5,117 bases of DNA from an uncultured Bacteroidota bacterium (GTDB lineage: Bacteria; Bacteroidota; Bacteroidia; Flavobacteriales; BACL11), in assembly GCA_902514225.1 (NCBI GenBank), contig CABXPN010000053.1, positions 1 to 5,117 on the forward strand, given 5' to 3'. The notes beneath the pieces are model-generated. The model had not been told where the DNA came from, did not search any database, and saw nothing but the letters and a program-made list of their open reading frames with translations. The position numbers and the translations under genes are program-made. Below are positions 1 through 5,117 of this stretch, piece after piece (the stretch's first letter is position 1; every line of letters begins with the position of its first letter).

Positions 1-1
1 T

Positions 2-1375
2 GAAGAGACAATAACTGAGAATCCTCCAATTGCTGTGAATAAAGGTGGTGTTATAAAAGAAGGAGTAAATTTGGAATTAGATGAATTAAGAAATTTATCA
101 AAATCTGGAAAAGATTTTCTTCAGAAAATATTAGAAAGAGAAACTGAGAAAACTGGAATTCCATCTTTAAAAATATCTTTTAATAATGTTTTTGGGTATT
201 ATCTGGAAGTAAGAAACATACATAAAGATAAAGTGCCAGAAGAGTGGATTAGGAAACAAACATTAGTAAGTGCTGAAAGATATATTACAGAGGAACTTAA
301 AGAATATGAAAGTAAAATTCTATCTGCAGAAGGTAAAATATTAGAATTAGAAACAAGATTATATTCTGAACTTGTACAAAGTATGTTAGAATATGTTTCT
401 GTTATTCAACTTAACTCGCAACTTATCTCTCAGCTTGATTGTTTGTTTTCATTTGCAACAATAGCAAAAAACAATAATTATAACAGATCAAATATTACTG
501 AAGGAACTTCATTATTGATTAAAAAAGGTAGACATCCTGTTATCGAACATCAATTATCTTCTGATGAAACATATATTGCAAATGATGTTCAGTTAGATAG
601 AGAACACCAACAAATAATGATGATTACAGGACCTAATATGTCGGGTAAGTCTGCTTTATTACGACAAACAGCTTTAATCGTACTTATGGCCCAAATAGGA
701 AGTTTTGTTCCGGCAGAAGCTGCTGAAATTGGGATTGTAGACAAGATTTTCACAAGAGTTGGAGCTTCCGACAATATATCAATGGGAGAATCTACTTTTA
801 TGGTAGAAATGAACGAAACTGCTAGTATCCTAAATAACCTTTCGGATAGAAGTTTAATTTTATTAGATGAAATTGGTAGAGGAACTTCTACTTATGATGG
901 AGTTTCTATTGCATGGGCTATTGCTGAATATCTGCATGAAAATGAAAGTAAAGCTAAAACACTTTTTGCAACTCATTATCATGAATTAAATGATATGACT
1001 GACAGCTTTAATAGAATAAAAAACTATAATGTTTCAGTAAAAGAAATTGGTAAAAAAATAATTTTTATCAGGACTCTAGTAAAAGGAGGATCGGAACATA
1101 GTTTCGGAATACATGTAGCTAAGATGGCAGGAATGCCAAAACAAATTATCAGGAAAAGTGAAGAGATTCTGAAAAAACTAGAAAGCAATAGAACAAAAGA
1201 GGATAACAAAACTAAAATATCTAATAAAGATAAGATGCAACTTAGCTTTTTTCAGTTAGATGACCCAACTCTTATTCAGATAAGAGATGAAATTACAGAC
1301 ATAGATATCAATACTTTAACTCCGGTAGAAGCATTGATGAAATTAAACGAGATAAAAAAACTAATAGGAAAATAA
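2..1375 (+). CDS. mutS: DNA mismatch repair protein MutS, C-terminal half (5' end outside window)
   Basis: MutS binds mispaired or looped DNA and uses ATP to become a sliding clamp that recruits MutL. The reading frame is open to the left edge. A GTG at 35 is in frame, but the codons before it (nt 23-34, PPIA) already fit the family, so it is an internal Val and the true start lies roughly 400 residues upstream. Counting the codon at nt 2 as residue 1, 457 residues are visible. They hold the core lever helices and the DNA clamp (about 65-124, with RKQTL and [13 protein letters not shown]). The ATPase follows: Walker A GPNMSGKS (210-217, nt 629-652), signature segment STFMVEM (about 264-270), Walker B LILLDE (285-290, nt 854-871) and the H-loop FATHYHEL (322-329). 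A lysine-rich linker leads to QLSFF (413-417), a likely beta-clamp-binding motif, and a short C-terminal domain (TPVEAL). The clamp domain and lack of an Smr domain separate it from MutS2. All ATPase motifs look intact. Confidence 0.97.
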   Translation, partial: EETITENPPIAVNKGGVIKEGVNLELDELRNLSKSGKDFLQKILERETEKTGIPSLKISFNNVFGYYLEVRNIHKDKVPEEWIRKQTLVSAERYITEELKEYESKILSAEGKILELETRLYSELVQSMLEYVSVIQLNSQLISQLDCLFSFATIAKNNNYNRSNITEGTSLLIKKGRHPVIEHQLSSDETYIANDVQLDREHQQIMMITGPNMSGKSALLRQTALIVLMAQIGSFVPAEAAEIGIVDKIFTRVGASDNISMGESTFMVEMNETASILNNLSDRSLILLDEIGRGTSTYDGVSIAWAIAEYLHENESKAKTLFATHYHELNDMTDSFNRIKNYNVSVKEIGKKIIFIRTLVKGGSEHSFGIHVAKMAGMPKQIIRKSEEILKKLESNRTKEDNKTKISNKDKMQLSFFQLDDPTLIQIRDEITDIDINTLTPVEALMKLNEIKKLIGK

Positions 1376-1382
1376 AAAATTT

Positions 1383-1418
1383 GTTGGCAGAGAAAAATAT
1401 TTAATTAAATTTGCCGAC
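1383..1418. repeat. Imperfect inverted repeat bracketing the tRNA promoter
   Basis: GTTGGCA (1383-1389) can pair with TGCCGAC (1412-1418), giving seven pairs with one wobble, across a 22-nt AT-rich middle. The left arm covers the -33 TTG. The right arm covers the last two bases of the -7 element and the discriminator. It could be an operator-like dyad or a weak hairpin in read-through mutS mRNA, or it could be chance. There is no U-tract, so it is not a normal intrinsic terminator. Confidence 0.35.
1384..1413 (+). promoter_or_regulatory. Bacteroidota-type promoter of the tRNA-Gly/tRNA-Leu operon
   Basis: A TTG at 1384-1386 is followed after exactly 19 nt by TAAATTTG at 1406-1413. This matches the Bacteroidota sigma-ABfr-type consensus, a -33 TTG and a -7 TAnnTTTG with about 19 nt between them. 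Transcription would start near 1417-1421, only a few bases before tRNA-Gly at 1424. The bases between the -7 element and the tRNA (CCGACCC, 1414-1420) are GC-rich. This resembles the discriminator of stringently controlled stable-RNA promoters, but that regulation is inferred from other bacteria. mutS has no clear terminator before this point, so read-through from mutS could also feed the operon. Confidence 0.7.
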
Positions 1419-1423
1419 CCAAT

Positions 1424-1495
1424 GCGAGTGTAGCTCAGGGGTAGAGCATCACCTTGCCAAGGTGAGGGTCGTGGGTCCGAATCCCATCACTCGCT
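1424..1495 (+). tRNA. tRNA-Gly (anticodon GCC)
   Basis: This 72-nt cloverleaf reads Gly codons GGC and GGU. The acceptor stem GCGAGTG (1424-1430) pairs perfectly with CACTCGC (1488-1494), and the discriminator is T1495, usual for bacterial tRNA-Gly. The D arm is GCTC/GAGC (1433-1436 with 1444-1447). The anticodon arm is TCACC/GGTGA (1449-1453 with 1461-1465) with loop TTGCCAA, placing the anticodon GCC at 1456-1458. The variable loop is 5 nt. The T arm is GTGGG/CCCAT (1471-1475 with 1483-1487), with one G-U pair at its base. The T-loop reads TCCGAAT instead of the usual TTCRANN, so C1477 replaces the nearly universal U55. No CCA is encoded, so it must be added after transcription. It is first in a two-tRNA operon. 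Confidence 0.96.
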
Positions 1496-1521
1496 CTTAG
1501 TTCTTTTTATAAATACACCCT

Positions 1522-1607
1522 GCCCGGGTGGTGGAATTGGTAGACACGTTGGACTTAAAATCCAATGAGCAGTAATGCTCGTACGGGTTCAAGTCCCGTC
1601 CCGGGTA
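1522..1607 (+). tRNA. tRNA-Leu (anticodon TAA)
   Basis: This 86-nt class II tRNA reads Leu codons UUA and UUG, and UUA is heavily used by the AT-rich genes here. The acceptor GCCCGGG (1522-1528) pairs with CCCGGGT (1600-1606), closing with a G1-U72 wobble, and the discriminator is A1607. The D stem is GTG/CAC (1531-1533 with 1545-1547). The anticodon arm is TTGGA/TCCAA (1549-1553 with 1561-1565) with loop CTTAAAA, placing the anticodon TAA at 1556-1558. The long variable arm typical of Leu is GAGC/GCTC (1567-1570 with 1577-1580). The T arm is ACGGG/CCCGT (1583-1587 with 1595-1599) with the normal loop TTCAAGT. No CCA is encoded. It lies 26 nt after tRNA-Gly with no evident promoter between them, so they are probably co-transcribed. 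Confidence 0.97.
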
Positions 1608-1610
1608 CAT

Positions 1611-1643
1611 AAACCGTAGAATAATATTCTACGGTTTTTTTTT
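1611..1643 (+). terminator. Rho-independent terminator of the tRNA operon
   Basis: AAACCGTAGAAT (1611-1622) pairs perfectly with ATTCTACGGTTT (1626-1637) around an AAT loop, and a run of nine T occupies 1635-1643. It begins three bases after the tRNA-Leu discriminator base, so it would end the tRNA transcript cleanly. It would also stop any read-through from mutS before the lipoprotein gene, which therefore probably has its own promoter. Confidence 0.93.
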
Positions 1644-1710
1644 GTATTATTGCTATAATAAAGGTTAGCTGAAAACTTAATAGAGTAGGCAAATATTAAA
1701 ATAATAAATT

Positions 1711-2055
1711 ATGAAAAAATTAATGACAATTTGTGGAGCTTTCTTTTTTGCTTCAGTAGTGTTAACTTCTTGTGGAGATGGGTCACCATCTGCTTGTGAT
1801 TGCGCTGAGTATTCTTTTGATTCAATACAGGAGATTCTAGAATGGGAGAAAGAACAGGGTATACCTAGTTCAACAGATGATTTTGATGCTTGGTATGAAG
1901 CAACAACTACACCTGAGGCCATAGAACAGAATAGAAAAATAAGAGAAAAATGGGCTCCAAAATTAGATCCTTGTGAAGAAAAGGCAAAAGCCGATCCATC
2001 TTTTAAAGAAGAAATGGATGAATGTCGTATGAAAATTAGCGTTGAAAGATTATAA
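1711..2055 (+). CDS. Small acidic lipoprotein with four extra cysteines, function unknown
   Basis: I do not recognise this 114-residue protein beyond its export type. Residues 1-20 form a lipoprotein signal: MKK, a hydrophobic stretch and the lipobox LTSC ending at Cys21, the predicted lipidation site. The mature part is about 94 residues, acidic and rich in Glu, Asp and Lys, and probably helical. Besides Cys21 it has a CxC pair (Cys29, Cys31), Cys88 and Cys105, which could form disulfides or a metal site. Residues 22-25 (GDGS) only weakly resemble the acidic surface-export signal of Bacteroidota lipoproteins, so inner-leaflet or surface location is open. The ATG at 1711 is chosen because it puts the signal peptide exactly at the N-terminus. 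The sequence before it is A/T-rich without a Shine-Dalgarno motif, as is common in this phylum. I see no convincing promoter in 1644-1710. The gene is monocistronic, between the tRNA terminator and the shared terminator at 2142-2174. Confidence 0.88.
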   Translation: MKKLMTICGAFFFASVVLTSCGDGSPSACDCAEYSFDSIQEILEWEKEQGIPSSTDDFDAWYEATTTPEAIEQNRKIREKWAPKLDPCEEKAKADPSFKEEMDECRMKISVERL

Positions 2056-2141
2056 TCCTTTAGAGATTAGTAGTGATTTTAACGAAAACAGTGATTCTAA
2101 ATCTACTTTGATTTTTTGAATTTCCTGTTCATCAAGAGTAC

Positions 2142-2174
2142 AAAAAAGGCTGAAGAAATCTTCAGCCTTTTTTT
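2142..2174. terminator. Bidirectional intrinsic terminator between convergent genes
   Basis: GGCTGAAG (2148-2155) pairs with CTTCAGCC (2160-2167) around the loop AAAT. The hairpin is preceded by six A (2142-2147) and followed by seven T (2168-2174). Both strands therefore present a GC-containing stem followed by a U-tract. On the plus strand it would end the lipoprotein transcript, 86 nt after its stop. On the minus strand it would end the CotH-like gene, about 18 nt after its stop. Its position between converging genes fits a shared terminator. Confidence 0.93.
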
Positions 2175-2191
2175 ATTGTATATTTCTCTAC

Positions 2192-5116
2192 TTATCTAAT
2201 AATAAAAATAGTTCCGAAATCTTGGTGTTTCCATCCTTCAAAATCCTTATAGTTTACTTCATATATATAAGTTGACATTAACAAAGGATTGCCTGTTTCT
2301 TGGTAATTACCATCCCAACCATTATTACAATCTAACTCTGTTATGTCATTTGTAGAATACACTACATTCGAGAATCTGTCATAAACAGTAAAACTAAATG
2401 TTTCTTCCCTAATTCCATTATACGAAATACAAAATTTGTCGTTTATTTGATCGTTATCTGGGGTAAATGAATTAGGAATATAAATCCAATATTTATCTAA
2501 AATAGTAATATTTCTGAATGTTGTATCCTTGCATGAATTATTATCCGTTACAACCAAAGAAACCGTATAAGATTGCGCTATATCTGGAAAAGTATGTGTT
2601 GGACTTTCTGTAAAGTCATAAGCAGAATTATCTCCGAAATCCCACTCCCAATCTATTATATTTCCTTCAGATTCATCAATAAATTCTGTAGTAGCGTCCA
2701 AGATGTTTAAGGTGTCCGAGTCTGTAAGATGGAAATTAGCAATTGGTGATTCCAATACAGTAACAATTGCCATTCCGCTAATACCTCCTACTTCTGCTAC
2801 ATCCGAAAAACTAACTAACTCATATAATCCATCTTCTTTTGTATAAACAATATACGGATTTTCTGTAGTTATAATTGGGTCATTTACTATACCATTATGT
2901 TTATATGCAAAGGTAAAAGGCGCAATTCCACTAAAATAAATTTTTACCTCAGCAGGATTTTCATCATTATCACAAATACTTACATCTCCAGAAATAAATG
3001 CTTCAATTGTAGGGAGTTCATAAATATGCAGAACTACTGTATCATGATAATTCACATAAAATGAATCTGTTTGATTAGTATTAAGTGGCATCATAATTAC
3101 TGAGTCTGTTTCCCAATAACTGAACCCCCAAAGAGGATCAATTTGAGGAATTACCGAAACCGTATCTCCTATTGTATAATTTATAGATGTTGGGAAAGCG
3201 CTTATATTTACTCCATTCACATCTATTGATGTTGTAGTTCCGGCAGGTTCAACTTTATACACAATATCTCTGGTTGGTGTAGGAGGAATAAAATTTGCTA
3301 TTACAGTAACATCTCCAAGTAATTCCAACTCTAGAGTATCAACAAGAGGGTCATAAACATAAACTCCTGATGGTATTACTTCCCAATTCTGGAACGTACC
3401 ACTTTTAACATCAAATGGTAAAGCTATTCCTCCAAATCTACTATAAACTTGAGGTGTATTTATTTCATTGATTATATTATCATCACTCATTTCTACCTCA
3501 CCAATTCCTACAATTTCTACAGTTACATTATACGGTCCTGATAAAGTTGGATAACAAGGAATAAAACCATCATTCATAATGCTACATCTAGCTAAAATAA
3601 AGTTCCTCATATCTTGAACATTAGATTGCCAAGTTGCATAATTTCCTCCCCATTTCGCAATTTGTCCTGGCATCTCTGGATCAATCACAGCAATCATACT
3701 GTCCAGAAGATCTACCATGTTCTGACAAGACAAGTCACCAGTAGCTAAATCTTGCCATCTATTTACATAGTCCGTAAAGAAATCATCATTTGTAAGAAAC
3801 TCATTCCAAATGGGAACATGCCCTTGGCCTCCTGGATCACTTAAACTACTAGGATCACATGGGTCTGCATTGACTGACATGGTAGGAACTCCTGTATAAT
3901 TTGTTCCATGATCAAAAGTATTATCCATGTCCCATAAAGTATATCTCCATTTCTTCTTATCACCAGCTGGATCCATTCCTCTCCACCATGCTGTATTCCA
4001 ATTTAGCCAATCTGCACAAACCACATACGAATTTAGTAAGAAATAATCTATTAAACTTCCCGTATTATATTCAGATTTAGCTGTATTATAATTAGCGGGA
4101 ACCACCATAGGGTTCGTGGTAACAAAGTTTACAAAATTGTCCCAGTCTGGCTGTGCATTTGGAGCTCCGTATTCCGTCCACGTACCACCCCAAGTTTTTA
4201 AATATTGTAAATTATTTTTATCCTGATCATAATAATAATCTGTAAAATCATGATCATCTACTTTTTCTCTCATTTCATAAACTCCCCAATAATCCCCATC
4301 CAAATAAACAATACAAGAGGTAGTTGATCGTTCATCCAATCGTAAACCTGCAAGTTGAGATAAATGATTTACATAAGCATCTCGAATATGAGCCCCAGAA
4401 CCTCCATAAGAAAATGGATAATTATCGTTCGCAGCAGCCTTTACAATCACCCTTTGAAATTTATCCCTATTTTTTGTCATAAATAGTTTATCCTTAAGAG
4501 CATAATTATATCCAAATTGATCTCTCATAACATAATCAAAACCTCTTTGATCATAAGCCCAGGAATCATTCCCATGCTTATTAAACTCACCCATTCCTTT
4601 GTCCAATATAATACCATCTTTATCAAACCATTCTATAGTACCTTCCGGTTCAAGACTTGTACTTCCCCATCCTCCATCTAATAAATCTAAAACCTCATCA
4701 CCTGAGATTGATAGAATTGGGATGGTGTGAGTGTCATCAACAAAGTAAGTACAGTATTCAATGAAAGAGGGAAGAATATTAGGATTAGAATTATAAGCAA
4801 CCGCTTTTAAAACTGTGGTTTGAGTAAAAGTTATAGGAGTGGTATATTGAGTAGATGTATTGTCAGGTCTTCTACCATCAGTAGTATAATATATAGTTAC
4901 GTTAGGATCAGCTGATGTTATTATTACTTGTGCAGATCCGCTATAATATCCTGAAGGGATAGAAAAAATAGGAGTAGAAGAGTATCGTTCAAATGCCCCT
5001 ATATTTGCAATAGTAGGAGTTGCATTATCAAATACAGACCAAGTGGAACTTCCATTTGTTTCTCTACCTCTGGAATGAGTCTTAATATTCGGTAATACTG
5101 TTATTGAATCTAACAA
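2192..5116 (-). CDS. T9SS-secreted multidomain protein with a CotH kinase-like domain (5' end outside window)
   Basis: The frame is open to the right edge. The TTG at 5116 is just an internal Leu codon, so signal peptide and start are missing. Numbering that codon 1, 974 residues are visible. Residues 14-40 resemble the end of a lamin-tail domain. About 49-126 is a chitobiase C-terminal-like beta domain (VTIYYTTDGRRPD). About 130-515 is a CotH kinase-like domain: YLDGDYWGVYEMREK (271-285), ADWLNWN (368-374) and WDMDNTFDHG (395-404). Asp369 and Asp396 or Asp398 probably match the family's catalytic and metal-binding aspartates. About 529-610 and 616-700 are related beta repeats of InlB-B type. 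About 702-790 is Ig-like. About 791-873 is a PKD domain (WEWDFGD, YTVSLVVTD). Residues 878-974 (IPNSFTPDNDQINDKF to the end) are a gliding-motility-associated type B sorting domain, marking export through the type IX system. CotH in Bacillus spores is a protein kinase. Substrate and activity here are unknown. Confidence 0.92.
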   Translation of the reverse strand: MLDSITVLPNIKTHSRGRETNGSSTWSVFDNATPTIANIGAFERYSSTPIFSIPSGYYSGSAQVIITSADPNVTIYYTTDGRRPDNTSTQYTTPITFTQTTVLKAVAYNSNPNILPSFIEYCTYFVDDTHTIPILSISGDEVLDLLDGGWGSTSLEPEGTIEWFDKDGIILDKGMGEFNKHGNDSWAYDQRGFDYVMRDQFGYNYALKDKLFMTKNRDKFQRVIVKAAANDNYPFSYGGSGAHIRDAYVNHLSQLAGLRLDERSTTSCIVYLDGDYWGVYEMREKVDDHDFTDYYYDQDKNNLQYLKTWGGTWTEYGAPNAQPDWDNFVNFVTTNPMVVPANYNTAKSEYNTGSLIDYFLLNSYVVCADWLNWNTAWWRGMDPAGDKKKWRYTLWDMDNTFDHGTNYTGVPTMSVNADPCDPSSLSDPGGQGHVPIWNEFLTNDDFFTDYVNRWQDLATGDLSCQNMVDLLDSMIAVIDPEMPGQIAKWGGNYATWQSNVQDMRNFILARCSIMNDGFIPCYPTLSGPYNVTVEIVGIGEVEMSDDNIINEINTPQVYSRFGGIALPFDVKSGTFQNWEVIPSGVYVYDPLVDTLELELLGDVTVIANFIPPTPTRDIVYKVEPAGTTTSIDVNGVNISAFPTSINYTIGDTVSVIPQIDPLWGFSYWETDSVIMMPLNTNQTDSFYVNYHDTVVLHIYELPTIEAFISGDVSICDNDENPAEVKIYFSGIAPFTFAYKHNGIVNDPIITTENPYIVYTKEDGLYELVSFSDVAEVGGISGMAIVTVLESPIANFHLTDSDTLNILDATTEFIDESEGNIIDWEWDFGDNSAYDFTESPTHTFPDIAQSYTVSLVVTDNNSCKDTTFRNITILDKYWIYIPNSFTPDNDQINDKFCISYNGIREETFSFTVYDRFSNVVYSTNDITELDCNNGWDGNYQETGNPLLMSTYIYEVNYKDFEGWKHQDFGTIFIIR
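2195..2485 (-). other. T9SS type B (gliding-motility-associated) C-terminal sorting domain
   Basis: The last 97 residues of the CotH-like protein carry the hallmarks of the CHU/type B sorting domain. These are the opening IPNSFTPDNDQINDKF, the central VYDRFSNVVY, the NGWDGNY turn and the closing STYIYEVNYKDFEG, followed by a short strand ending in FIIR. In the family this domain directs passage through the type IX secretion system and, unlike type A signals, is often linked to PorP/SprF-type partners. No such partner is visible in the window. Confidence 0.93.
3572..4729 (-). other. CotH kinase-like domain
   Basis: This covers residues about 130-515 of the large protein. Conserved CotH landmarks appear in the expected order: an early KxxxHGNDSW stretch, RVIVKAAANDN (222-232), an R/D-containing helix (IRDAYVNHLSQLAGL), the YLDGDYWGVYEMREK block, the LIDYFLLNSYVVCADWLNWN block (355-374) and the KWRYTLWDMDNTFDHG block (389-404). 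The acidic residues thought to act in catalysis and metal binding are retained, so the domain is not evidently a dead pseudokinase. Assignment of exact catalytic residues is by remembered family pattern, not by alignment. Confidence 0.85.
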
Positions 5117-5117
5117 A

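Noticed and set aside
35..37. GTG as the start codon of a 446-residue protein
   Set aside because: The frame is open to the window edge and the upstream codons fit MutS, so GTG encodes an internal Val of a truncated gene.
589..774. 61-codon minus-strand open frame inside mutS
   Set aside because: It is antisense to the strongly conserved Walker A region and has no family features of its own; a shadow of mutS.
1024..1209. 61-codon minus-strand open frame inside mutS
   Set aside because: Its hydrophobic, Leu/Ile/Ser/Phe-rich translation is what antisense of a Lys/Glu/Asn-rich AT-rich gene gives; no independent support.
1376..1423. Terminator for mutS
   Set aside because: The only pairing (1383-1389 with 1412-1418) has a 22-nt loop and no T-tract after it.
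1645..1661. TATTATTG and TATAAT as promoter elements for the lipoprotein gene
   Set aside because: Neither has a TTG at the right distance upstream (that position falls in the tRNA terminator) and the first departs from TAnnTTTG; AT-rich sequence makes such matches common.
1677..1922. 81-codon minus-strand open frame opposite the lipoprotein gene
   Set aside because: The plus strand has a textbook signal peptide and lipobox; the antisense frame has no recognisable features.
5114..5116. TTG as the start of the minus-strand protein
   Set aside because: It lies at the edge, has no signal peptide after it and begins inside a recognisable lamin-tail-like domain; it is an internal Leu.

Overview
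The window is AT-rich and looks like a chromosomal segment from a member of the Bacteroidota, probably a marine or flavobacteria-like lineage. Three observations support this. The minus-strand giant protein ends in a gliding-motility-type (T9SS type B) sorting domain. The tRNA promoter fits the Bacteroidota TTG-N19-TAnnTTTG pattern. The tRNA genes lack an encoded CCA, and the MutS Walker A loop ([13 protein letters not shown]) is of the type I associate with this phylum. I cannot resolve the genus.

Layout: (1) nt 2-1375 (+) is the C-terminal half of the mismatch-repair ATPase MutS, cut by the left edge. (2) nt 1384-1643 (+) is a compact stable-RNA operon: a promoter, tRNA-Gly(GCC), tRNA-Leu(TAA) and a strong intrinsic terminator. 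(3) nt 1711-2055 (+) is a small Cys-containing lipoprotein of unknown function. (4) nt 2142-2174 is a hairpin terminator that can serve both strands, lying between convergent genes. (5) nt 2192-5116 (-) is a long secreted multidomain protein cut by the right edge. It carries the end of a lamin-tail-like domain, a chitobiase C-terminal-like beta domain, a CotH kinase-like domain, two related beta repeats, an Ig-like segment, a PKD domain and a T9SS type B sorting domain.

The genes do not form one pathway. MutS and the tRNAs are housekeeping. The lipoprotein and the CotH-like protein are separate, convergently transcribed envelope or exported products. The most interesting content is the CotH-type (atypical protein kinase fold) domain in a T9SS-exported protein. 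Next are a T-loop substitution (C at position 55) in tRNA-Gly and an inverted repeat bracketing the tRNA promoter. I found no CRISPR array, insertion sequence or phage gene, and nothing that clearly forms a new defence or mobile system.
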